A DNA stretch of 8,709 nucleotides. Origin: CAZUVM01 sp964623885 (GTDB taxonomy: Bacteria > Verrucomicrobiota > Verrucomicrobiia > Limisphaerales > UBA8199). A model generated the notes under the pieces. That model saw only the letters and a program-made list of their open reading frames with translations, was not told where the DNA came from and made no database searches. Position 1 is the stretch's first letter, and the number at the start of each line of letters is the position of its first letter. This document shows positions 1 to 6,511 of the stretch, one piece after another. Both the position numbers and the translations under genes were made by a program. The stretch covers positions 1 through 8,709 of the forward strand of contig CAZUVM010000160.1 of assembly GCA_964623885.1 (NCBI GenBank), given 5' to 3'.

Positions 1-79
1 GTGACGCTATGGCCTAGGAATATTTTCTTCGCTCTCTTTCAGCCGGTCGGGTAGCCTTTTGCGGGGAAACCGACTGTAG

Positions 80-1570
80 ATGAAGCTGGATGTAGTTTTT
101 TTGCTGGAAAACGCGGGGTGGCCGGCGCTGCTGGTGGATGACGCGAGTACGATTTGCCGTGCGAATGCTACGGCCGTGAAATTATTCGGACCGGCGTTGG
201 AAGGAGAGGCGCCGCAACTGGCGGCGATTTGGGGACGAGAGAACCCGACCAGCGCGGACATATTTCTGCCGCAGTGGGAACGAACGCCCACAGCGACGAT
301 GCCACTCAAGTTTCGGGGCAAAGGCGGCAACACACTGTCTTACTTGGTATCAATCTCTTCGTTCGCCAAAGACAGCCAGAAATACTTCGTTTTGCAATTA
401 TTGTCTGAAACTGCGCCGAGCGGAGATGGCCAGCCGCGGGGCGGCGATTCTGGCCAGGCGCAAAAACAAAAGCTGGAATGCGCGCTGCAGTTGGCGCGAA
501 CGGTCGCCCTGGATTTCAACAATGCGCTGACGAGCATTCTAGGCCACACCTCACTAGTGCTGAGCCAAATGGAGACTACGCATCCCTGGCGCAATTCACT
601 GCTGGAAGTGGAAAAATCTGCCGCCAAGGCCGCCGAGATCGCCAATGACCTCGGCACATTCAGCCGACAAGAAAAGGAAACGCGCAACCAGGCGGCCGGA
701 AATTTGAATCCGCTGTTGGAGCGGACGGTAGATTTTTTCAAGAAGAATTCTGGTGGGGAGCCGATCGAGTGGAAGCTGCAGCTGGAGAGCAAGCTGTTCG
801 AAGCGAAGTTCGACGAAGCCAAGATGCAGCAGGCGTTCATGAAGATGGTCGAGAATGCCGTTCAAGCCGTCCGCAGCTACGGCCGAATCACGATTCAGAG
901 CAAGAACATCGAGCTGGCCGGGCCGACGCAGGACCGGAACGTGGCGCTGGCGGCGGGAGCGTATGTTTGTGTTGAAATCAATGACAATGGATGCGGTATT
1001 GCGCCGGAATTATTGCCGCGGATTTTCGAGCCGTTTTTTACGACGAAAGGCGGCAGCCACCGTGGTCTCGGGCTGGCGTGGGTGTATGGTATCGTGACGA
1101 ACCACGGAGGCGGGGTAGCTGTTTCAAGCCAGCCGGGCAACGGAACTTCAGTGCGCGTGTACCTGCCGGCCGAAAAAAGAATCGTGCGGACCAGCGCGGT
1201 GGCCGCGGGCAACCTGACCGGCAACCAGACGATTTTGATCGTTGATGACGAAGACCTGTTGCTCACGATGGGACAGACGATCCTGTCCGCATACGGATAT
1301 CGAGTGCTGACCGCCAACAGCGGTAAAAAGGCGCTCGATATATTAGGCGGCAAGGAGGCGGTTGATCTTGTGATCACGGACCTGGTGATGCCGGCGATGA
1401 CCGGTCGGGAACTGGTCGAGCAGATCAATCAGCGGCTACCCGGCACGCGGATTTTGTGCACCAGTGGATATATTTGGCCCGCCAGCCAGCAAAACGAAAC
1501 ACCCTATCTGCAAAAGCCATTCACGAGTCAGGAGCTTTTACTCAAGGTGAAACAGGTACTGACCGGATAG
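80..1570 (+). CDS. PAS / histidine-kinase-like / receiver hybrid protein lacking the phosphoacceptor His
   Basis: A 496-residue cytoplasmic signalling protein with no membrane segment. Residues about 1-105 resemble a PAS sensor domain (LLVDDAS, then RANATAVKLFG). Residues about 130-200 form the HisKA-like dimerisation helices. The H-box reads VALDFNNALTSILG, where the family normally has VAHDFNN, so the acceptor position, residue 144, is Leu (CTG at 509-511). The HATPase domain (about 210-370) looks competent: N-box Asn259, G1 box DNGCGI (Asp302, Gly304, Gly306), F-box FEPFFTTK, G2 box RGLGLA (328-333). A C-terminal receiver (about 384-496) keeps the acidic pair Asp389/Asp390, phosphoacceptor Asp434, Thr461 and Lys479. 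The PAS start fits ATG 80; only a weak GGGGA lies upstream (62-66). The layout is that of NtrB-like hybrid kinases, but autophosphorylation by the usual route should be impossible. It may be a pseudokinase, a phosphatase, or an ATP-dependent scaffold for its own receiver. The gene stands alone and faces the HEAT gene. Confidence 0.93.
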   Translation: MKLDVVFLLENAGWPALLVDDASTICRANATAVKLFGPALEGEAPQLAAIWGRENPTSADIFLPQWERTPTATMPLKFRGKGGNTLSYLVSISSFAKDSQKYFVLQLLSETAPSGDGQPRGGDSGQAQKQKLECALQLARTVALDFNNALTSILGHTSLVLSQMETTHPWRNSLLEVEKSAAKAAEIANDLGTFSRQEKETRNQAAGNLNPLLERTVDFFKKNSGGEPIEWKLQLESKLFEAKFDEAKMQQAFMKMVENAVQAVRSYGRITIQSKNIELAGPTQDRNVALAAGAYVCVEINDNGCGIAPELLPRIFEPFFTTKGGSHRGLGLAWVYGIVTNHGGGVAVSSQPGNGTSVRVYLPAEKRIVRTSAVAAGNLTGNQTILIVDDEDLLLTMGQTILSAYGYRVLTANSGKKALDILGGKEAVDLVITDLVMPAMTGRELVEQINQRLPGTRILCTSGYIWPASQQNETPYLQKPFTSQELLLKVKQVLTG

Positions 1571-1583
1571 ATTGGTTAATTCA

Positions 1584-4085
1584 TTAGCTTCTCGGGGTTG
1601 ATTCGCACCGCAGGCCCTCGACGGGTGCGCCGTCCGCTTTCAACACGCGAGCGCAAAACGCCCAGCCCTGATTATGCTGGGTGACTTTGAATAAGAGCTG
1701 GTTCCAGCCGGAGTGAAGGCTCACGCCGAGTTTATCCGAACCCGGTTGCAAGGCGCGCGTGGCGTTATTCGCATGAACCTGTTTGCCGTTCAACCAAACC
1801 TTAATCCCGTCGTCGCTACCCAATTCCATTTGGGCTGCCGTATCCTGATCGCAATGCACCCAGGTGCGGGCGTACGCAACACATTCCTGTCCGCCCAGTC
1901 CCTTAAGCAAGTCCATCACCCAGGGACGTTTCGGATCGGTCGCAGCGGGCAAATGCTGCCACGTGACGCCCTGGGCATTCTCCAGTTCAGGCGGGAAAAG
2001 AATATCAAACAAGGCGCGGTAGTTCTTGCCAGTCTGGCGATAGGGGCCGGCGACTTGCCAATCCGTCAGATAATCCGCGCTGGCCTCAAGCTGTTTGAGA
2101 GCGGTTTGCAAGGCTTGACGGGTGGAATCGTCGGTAGTTTGGGCCAGCGCTTTATTGAGCACAGCCATCGCCTCGTGAGACTGGCCGCTCGGCATGGCGA
2201 GCGCGATCTTTAGCGCCGCCCGAGCGGCTTCCGTGCGGACATCCGGCTGCTCCAGCATGCTCTCGGCAACATGAAGCGACTCGAGTTCGGGCACTTCCGC
2301 CAACCCGGAGAGGACGGCTCGCTTTTCTTCCGGTCTCGCCGCTGCGCCCAACAAGGACTTCAGCACGGCAATGCGCTGGCCATTCGAGATTTTGACAGTT
2401 TCCTCCTGAGTTGCGACGCGAACGCCGGCATTGATAGCGAGCGTGCGAAAATTCTCGCGTTGGTCAGTGCGAGCTTCCGTGATGAGATCCTCCAGGAGAT
2501 CAGGATCGGCCGTGTCGCAGAGAGTCCGGATAGCGGTGTCGCGGACGCGGGGGTCTGAATCCTGGAGCGCGCCGCGGAGGCCGAGTCGAATTTCGGGCGA
2601 GACCACGGCACTGCACACCGGCAACAACGCGATCCGGGCCTCAACGGAGCCGCCGCGCAGGCCGTGCTCAAGCGGTTCCAGATCGACTCGGCCGCGCTGC
2701 GCCTGAATATGCTCGGTGGCGGTGCGCAGCGCCTGGGCCGCTTCAGCGCGACTGGTCTCGTCCTTGGTCTCGAGCACAACGCGAACCAGACCTGGAAGAT
2801 CGGGGTTATCGGCCAGTTCGCCCAGTGCTTCAAATGCTGCCTTGGTTACTGGCGCAGGCCCTCGCTCGGCCAGCGCGAACAACTTCGGCACGGCGGATTT
2901 TTCGCCTCGCTCGCCCAGCGTCCGCGTCAACTCAGCCAGGACGGCAGAGTCGGCGCTGCTCATCTGCTCGAGCACGGCGTCAGTAACGTTCCCGTGGCGC
3001 AAGTCGACGAGCGCCTGCCGCGCGGCGCGTTGCTCGTCAGGAGTGCCCGAAGCCCCGAATTGAGCAAGCAGTGCCACATTCGACGCATCGCCGAGGAGAT
3101 CAAGCGCGCGCAGTGCGGCCAGGCGAACCTCAGCGACCGGGCTGCTGGCCAACCCGGCGATAGCCGGAGTAGCGGCGGTATCGCCGCGCTGGCTCAGGCC
3201 GCCGATGACCGCCACCTGAAGTGAAGGCTCGAGTTGAGGCAGAAGCCCGGAAAGGGCTTCGGTGGCGGTGGTGCCTGGGATCTCGTGTATGATTTGGAAG
3301 GCGGCAAGCTGGCTTGGGCCGGGCGGGCCCGGAATCGCGCGAATCATCAACTCGACACCGCCATCGGGTGAGGTTCGGAGTAAGCCACGATACGCGGCGA
3401 CGCGAACACCTTCGGGTTTTTCAGTCTCGTAGAGCTGCTGGAAAAGTTCGTGAGCCTGGGCAACCTGGCCATTGTCGACAAGCCGTCGTCCCCAGCGCAG
3501 CAGCGCGTCTACTTCGGCTGCGTGGAGTTTGCCGGTCGATTTTTTTATGCCGGCGGAGAGAGCCTTGAGTGCAGCCGGCGCGCCAAGCTGGCCAAGAGCG
3601 TTGGCGGCCGCAGTGGCCACCTGGAGATCCGGATCGTCCAAAGCGCGAGCGATCCCGGGCACGGCCTGGACCTCGCCACGCATGGCAAGCGAGTTGATGA
3701 TGCCGGCTTTCGTCAGGCCTTTCGTGTCCTTCAAGGCGTCGGTAAGCGCGCGGCTGGCAGGAGCAAGATCCATCGACTCCAGCGCATACCGAGCGGAATG
3801 CGAGAGCTGTTCGTCTCGCAGCAGCGCCGCCAATGCGGGAACCGATTGGGCAGTGCCGATGCGTTTCAGCCGCGCGCAGGCGGCGTCTTTTTCCTGGAGA
3901 GAGGCATTGGACCGCAATACCGCGATGAGTTGTTGCTCGTTGTTGGTGTCAGTGATGCCAAACGCGCGGCCGCAGAACAGGACGCTACCCAACAACACGA
4001 AGTCCCAAAATCGGCGCCGCGAAGCAGAGCGGGGGCCGCGCGCATGGAGCTGGAACTGATGGAAAGGGAATTTGATCGGCGACAT
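1584..4085 (-). CDS. Exported HEAT-repeat protein with C-terminal beta-sandwich domain
   Basis: A large exported scaffold-like protein. The open frame extends from a TTG at 4154 (856 residues), with in-frame ATGs at 4136 and 4085. I chose ATG 4085 because it places a signal sequence (SRRRFWDF, then LLGSVLF, cut near AFG/IT) about 20 residues from the start; the upstream segment is AT-richer and less coding-like. None of the starts has a clear ribosome site. Most of the protein is alpha-helical HEAT/PBS-lyase-type repeats, with recurring patterns such as VPALAALL, TAAANALGQLGAP, EVRLAALRALDLLGD and DPRVRDTAIRTL. The last 165 residues form a different domain opening with DWQVAGPYRQTGKNY and containing GSDDGIKVWLNGKQVH and GWNQLLFKVTQ. 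This all-beta fold is common at the ends of PVC extracellular proteins and is thought to bind carbohydrate or protein. There is no CXXCH haem motif or catalytic domain. It follows the oxidoreductase closely and is probably co-transcribed; the partner is unknown. Confidence 0.9.
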   Translation of the reverse strand: MSPIKFPFHQFQLHARGPRSASRRRFWDFVLLGSVLFCGRAFGITDTNNEQQLIAVLRSNASLQEKDAACARLKRIGTAQSVPALAALLRDEQLSHSARYALESMDLAPASRALTDALKDTKGLTKAGIINSLAMRGEVQAVPGIARALDDPDLQVATAAANALGQLGAPAALKALSAGIKKSTGKLHAAEVDALLRWGRRLVDNGQVAQAHELFQQLYETEKPEGVRVAAYRGLLRTSPDGGVELMIRAIPGPPGPSQLAAFQIIHEIPGTTATEALSGLLPQLEPSLQVAVIGGLSQRGDTAATPAIAGLASSPVAEVRLAALRALDLLGDASNVALLAQFGASGTPDEQRAARQALVDLRHGNVTDAVLEQMSSADSAVLAELTRTLGERGEKSAVPKLFALAERGPAPVTKAAFEALGELADNPDLPGLVRVVLETKDETSRAEAAQALRTATEHIQAQRGRVDLEPLEHGLRGGSVEARIALLPVCSAVVSPEIRLGLRGALQDSDPRVRDTAIRTLCDTADPDLLEDLITEARTDQRENFRTLAINAGVRVATQEETVKISNGQRIAVLKSLLGAAARPEEKRAVLSGLAEVPELESLHVAESMLEQPDVRTEAARAALKIALAMPSGQSHEAMAVLNKALAQTTDDSTRQALQTALKQLEASADYLTDWQVAGPYRQTGKNYRALFDILFPPELENAQGVTWQHLPAATDPKRPWVMDLLKGLGGQECVAYARTWVHCDQDTAAQMELGSDDGIKVWLNGKQVHANNATRALQPGSDKLGVSLHSGWNQLLFKVTQHNQGWAFCARVLKADGAPVEGLRCESTPRS

Positions 4086-4150
4086 TGAGAGAAGAATTAT
4101 GGGGGTGTTGCTACTGGTTTTGCGAATTTTCGGCATTGGCAGTAAGACTT

Positions 4151-5464
4151 TCAAATGCGCCAGGGCGGACGCTTGGCAATTGATAACAGACGATCGGCCT
4201 CGTCATCATCGGTAAAGCGTTCGACTTGCGGATCCCAACGAATTGTGCGCTTTAATTGTTTGGCGATCCCGCCCAGCAGCAGGGCGCTAGCCGCGCGATG
4301 AGCGATATCAGCGTCGCAGATGGTTTTCTTCCGAGTCCGGACACACTCGAGGAAATTGCCAGAATGGCTGTCGCTCCGGTACAAGTGAACCTCGTTGGGG
4401 CGCAGCGGTTCGCGAACGATGTCCGGCGGATCCGACACCAGCGCGGTGCGGTCAACGGCGATGCGGCCATTGGTGCCCACAAAGCAGGCGCCGCCTTCAC
4501 CGCCCACCGGTTCACCGGGATAAGGTTTGCCATAAACTACGATGCCGTTGGCGTATTTGTAACCGGAGCGATCCTCATCCATGAAAATCTCGACCGGGCC
4601 GGTCTCATCGGCACCCGCGGCCCATTGCACGATGTCATAATGGTGCTGACCCCAGTTCAATTCGCCGATGTCAAAGCGATGCGGGCCGGTGATGCCGTCG
4701 TATGGCAGCCAGGGAGCCGGGCCCAGGTAGAGGTCCCAATCGTACCCAGGTGGGATGGGCTTGGCCGGGCCGAAACGCGTCGGCCAGAAAATGGCTCCGC
4801 CGTCCCGATAAGCATATATGGACTGGAGCTTGCCGATGCGTCCGCTGCGAACGAATTCACAGGCGCGGCGGAATTTGCCTTCGTATTCACTGCGCTGCTG
4901 AGTCCCCGCCTGGTAGACGCGGCCGTAACGACGCACGGCGGTCAGCATCGCTCGGCCTTCACGAATGGTAACCGCGCTTGGCTTCTCACAGTAGATATCC
5001 TTTCCTGCTTCAGCAGCCATGGCAGCCATGGTCGCGTGCCAGTGAGCCGGCGTAGCGATCAGTACGGCATCGATATCCGGACGGTCCAGCACCTGGCGAA
5101 AATCGTTGTAAGCCTGGCATGGCTGATAGTTACTTTTGCCGTAGAGCTGCCCGTAATGATCGTTGACATGTTGGCAGGCGCGCTCTCGGCGGTCCTGCCA
5201 GACGTCGCATACGGCGAGCACCTGCACGTCCGGTCGCCCGGCATAGCCTCCCGCCACGTAAGTCCAGGCACCACCCAAAAGGTGACCACCGCCCTGAGTG
5301 CCGACGCCGATAAACCCCATGGTGACGCGCTCGCTTGGCGCGATTAGGCCGTTCCGGCCCAGCGCCGACTCGGGAATAATAGTGGGCGCGGCGACAGCGC
5401 AAGTTAAAGCAGTGGTGGCCCGGCTAAGGAATCTACGCCGGGTAAGTTGCGGTGTTCGTGTCAT
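4151..5464 (-). CDS. Tat-exported Gfo/Idh/MocA family NAD(P)-dependent oxidoreductase
   Basis: A 437-residue oxidoreductase of the Gfo/Idh/MocA superfamily, which acts on sugars, inositols or their derivatives with bound NAD(P). The N-terminus has a twin-arginine signal (LTRRRFLSRA at residues 7-16, then an Ala-rich hydrophobic stretch), implying export as a folded, cofactor-loaded enzyme. The Rossmann fold starts at GFIGVGTQGGG (50-60). CDVWQDR (86-92) ends the second strand, TPAHWH (138-143) lines the active site, and CEKPSAV (159-165) carries the catalytic-type Lys161. The C-terminal alpha/beta domain includes LNWGQHHYDIVQW. The frame is open upstream to a GTG at 5548, but that would put 28 extra residues before the Tat motif, so ATG 5464 is preferred. 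No ribosome site precedes it. Its TGA overlaps the TTG of the longest version of the downstream HEAT gene as TTGA, suggesting a two-gene operon. Length and motifs are typical of PVC members; the substrate cannot be read from sequence. Confidence 0.95.
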   Translation of the reverse strand: MTRTPQLTRRRFLSRATTALTCAVAAPTIIPESALGRNGLIAPSERVTMGFIGVGTQGGGHLLGGAWTYVAGGYAGRPDVQVLAVCDVWQDRRERACQHVNDHYGQLYGKSNYQPCQAYNDFRQVLDRPDIDAVLIATPAHWHATMAAMAAEAGKDIYCEKPSAVTIREGRAMLTAVRRYGRVYQAGTQQRSEYEGKFRRACEFVRSGRIGKLQSIYAYRDGGAIFWPTRFGPAKPIPPGYDWDLYLGPAPWLPYDGITGPHRFDIGELNWGQHHYDIVQWAAGADETGPVEIFMDEDRSGYKYANGIVVYGKPYPGEPVGGEGGACFVGTNGRIAVDRTALVSDPPDIVREPLRPNEVHLYRSDSHSGNFLECVRTRKKTICDADIAHRAASALLLGGIAKQLKRTIRWDPQVERFTDDDEADRLLSIAKRPPWRI

Positions 5465-5470
5465 ACAATT

Positions 5471-5499
5471 TCTGTACTGCGTGCGCGCAGCTTTAGCAA
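5471..5499 (-). promoter_or_regulatory. Possible promoter of the oxidoreductase gene, placed for a leaderless start
   Basis: Reading the minus strand, TTGCTA (5499-5494) and TACAGA (5476-5471) are separated by 17 bases. They match the sigma-70 consensus at 4/6 and 3/6 positions. A start site seven bases below the -10 box would fall at the A of ATG 5464, which fits the lack of any ribosome site there. The match is weak and could be chance. Confidence 0.22.
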
Positions 5500-5604
5500 A
5501 CTCAGGTTCAGCCGGACATGGGGTGAATACCGGTGGATCACCGATCACGGTTCCGAAGGATTGACGCAGCAGAAGTGGCCGGCGTTCGAGAATTCCCTTA
5601 AAGG

Positions 5605-5653
5605 CGGCTCAGGGTATTTCGACCGGGATCGATCTGCCGGCTCAGTGGGTATT
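5605..5653. repeat. Imperfect short direct repeat
   Basis: CGGCTCAGGGTATT (5605-5618) recurs as CGGCTCAGTGGGTATT (5638-5653), differing by a two-base insertion. The copies are 33 bases apart start to start, about three helical turns. The palindrome GATCGATC (5627-5634) lies between them. This could be a pair of regulator sites upstream of the oxidoreductase, or chance. Confidence 0.35.
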
Positions 5654-5736
5654 ACCCGTCATACGGCGGAGCATCGCTCACTACAGCCATTGCTGCCCAC
5701 TTACGGACTTTGCAGGCAGGTCTGGTTTGGAACCGT

Positions 5737-6210
5737 TTAAGGCGGCGTGGTGCCAGGCGCGCGCGGCGTGGTGGGTGATGGAGTCACAGGCGTCGGTATG
5801 GTCGGCACCGGAGGTTGCAGCGGCGGCGGCTGTAATGGAGCCACTCCGCTAGGCGGCGTGCGGACTGGAGGTGGTGAGAGCGGCCCTACGGGACCCGGTG
5901 TCGGCAAAGCCGGCGACGTCCCAGGCAGCGCTGGTGATGGCAGCGTCGGCTGTGGCGGCGGCAAGGTCGGATGCGTGGTTGGTGGCAAGGTTGGCCGAGC
6001 CGGAGTTGGCAGCACCGGCGTCGGTTGGGTCGGCAAAACAGGCCGTGGCGCCTGGGGCGGCAAGGCTGGGCGGGGTGGCGGAAGTGTTGGCGGAGGGAAT
6101 AATTGTGTCGGGGGGCTCAAGTTCGTCTGGGCCAGGGCAGGATGAGCTGCGGACAGCACGATCGCACTAGAAAAAGCCACGATCGTCCTCAACCAGGTAT
6201 AAACCTTCAT
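5737..6210 (-). CDS. Small secreted proline-rich protein, no recognised family
   Basis: A 157-residue protein with a clear Sec signal peptide: MKVYTWLR, a hydrophobic core (TIVAFSSAIVLSAA), then ALA/Q as cleavage site. The mature part (about 130 residues) has 54 prolines by hand count, no Asp, Glu, Lys or Cys, and about five Arg. Its first half is a degenerate repeat of the form P-x-L-P every 6-9 residues (PTLPPP, PALPPQ, PVLPTQ, PVLPTP, PTLPPT, PTLPPP). Such sequence adopts extended polyproline-II rods and often acts as a wall- or periplasm-spanning spacer, but here no anchor, TonB-like or enzymatic domain is attached. A GAAAGG site lies 11 bases before ATG 6210; a TTG at 6216 would add two residues. 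The plus strand across the gene reads as a Gly-rich frame, but only the minus frame has a signal peptide. Function unknown; the gene stands alone between two intergenic regions. Confidence 0.75.
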   Translation of the reverse strand: MKVYTWLRTIVAFSSAIVLSAAHPALAQTNLSPPTQLFPPPTLPPPRPALPPQAPRPVLPTQPTPVLPTPARPTLPPTTHPTLPPPQPTLPSPALPGTSPALPTPGPVGPLSPPPVRTPPSGVAPLQPPPLQPPVPTIPTPVTPSPTTPRAPGTTPP

Positions 6211-6484
6211 GATCAAATGTACCTTTCTGAAGCGAATTTACAACCGCCCGCTTAGAACGGTGACCTGAGGAGGTCTGGGACCGAAGGTTTGAACGCCCCA
6301 TTTTGAACATACCTTCCGGCCACTGGGAGCGGGGACTGCTCGCGTTCGGCAGAATTCCCAAGCATGCTCTAAGTGGTTTGCCCCAGTCGCAACGAAACGG
6401 TTACTGAGGCAAAGTTTTGGGTGTAGAAACAGTGTTGTTCGCGCCGTCCACGAATATCACAAGGGCCGAAAGAAGGGAGAGGAG
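6211..6484. other. Divergent intergenic region
   Basis: About 270 bases between the leftward proline-rich gene and the rightward leader/glycosyltransferase unit, so it should contain promoters for both. The best rightward candidate is TTACTG (6401-6406), a 17-base gap, then TAGAAA (6424-6429), which is weak. A small hairpin GACCT-GAGG-AGGTC lies at 6262-6275. No RNA gene or terminator is seen. Confidence 0.55.
6222..6227 (-). promoter_or_regulatory. Ribosome binding site of the proline-rich gene
   Basis: On the minus strand GAAAGG lies 11 bases before ATG 6210 and 5 bases before the alternative TTG 6216. It is one of only two plausible Shine-Dalgarno sites in the window and supports the minus-strand gene as real. 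Confidence 0.45.
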
Positions 6485-6511
6485 ATGGGCGTACTTGATG
6501 AATTACGATGA
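6485..6511 (+). CDS. Eight-codon leader ORF coupled to the glycosyltransferase start
   Basis: ATG 6485 opens a frame coding MGVLDELR and ending in TGA at 6509-6511. That stop overlaps the glycosyltransferase ATG (6508-6510) in an ATGA junction. A purine-rich site, AAGGGAG at 6473-6479, lies five bases before the leader ATG. The glycosyltransferase ATG has no such site within reach, because the purine tract ends 23 bases away and the adjacent sequence is CTTGATGAATTACG. I infer that ribosomes load at the leader and re-initiate on the main gene. It is too short to have coding statistics, so it could be chance; the peptide itself shows no attenuator-type run of one amino acid. Confidence 0.4.
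   Translation: MGVLDELR

Larger units (their letters stand above)
5465..5736. other. Non-coding region between two minus-strand genes
   Basis: About 270 bases with no credible gene. It contains the region upstream of the oxidoreductase, including a possible promoter at 5471-5499. It also has a short inverted repeat CGGTG-GAT-CACCG (5531-5543), the palindrome TGCGCGCA (5482-5489), and an imperfect direct repeat (5605-5618 and 5638-5653). The proline-rich gene ends at its right edge. I see no clear GC-hairpin plus T-run terminator for that gene. Confidence 0.6.

Noticed and set aside
7..333. Minus-strand open frame over the start of the kinase gene
   Set aside because: It overlaps the PAS domain coding region and has no domain signature; the kinase frame explains the sequence.
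545..550. His156 in ILGHTS as a replacement phosphoacceptor of the kinase
   Set aside because: This position lies three helical turns below the H-box site and is variable (often Tyr or His) in ordinary kinases, so it is unlikely to be the acceptor, though not excluded.
2664..4088. Several plus-strand open frames antisense to the HEAT gene
   Set aside because: They have arginine- and glutamine-rich, low-information sequence and overlap each other; the HEAT repeat pattern on the minus strand is continuous and convincing.
4256..5347. Long plus-strand open frame (363 residues) antisense to the oxidoreductase
   Set aside because: No recognisable domain; the opposite strand carries a complete Gfo/Idh/MocA protein with all motifs. 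It is a by-product of GC-rich codon use.
5747..6145. Plus-strand glycine-rich open frame of 132 residues
   Set aside because: It is the reverse complement of the proline codons (CCN read as NGG). It lacks a signal peptide and ribosome site, whereas the minus frame has both.
6262..6275. Hairpin GACCT-GAGG-AGGTC in the divergent region
   Set aside because: Five base pairs with no T-run and no extension of the stem; expected by chance in this composition.
6401..6429. TTACTG, 17 bases, TAGAAA as promoter of the leader/glycosyltransferase unit
   Set aside because: Only 2/6 and 4/6 matches to consensus; spacing alone is not enough to list it as a feature.
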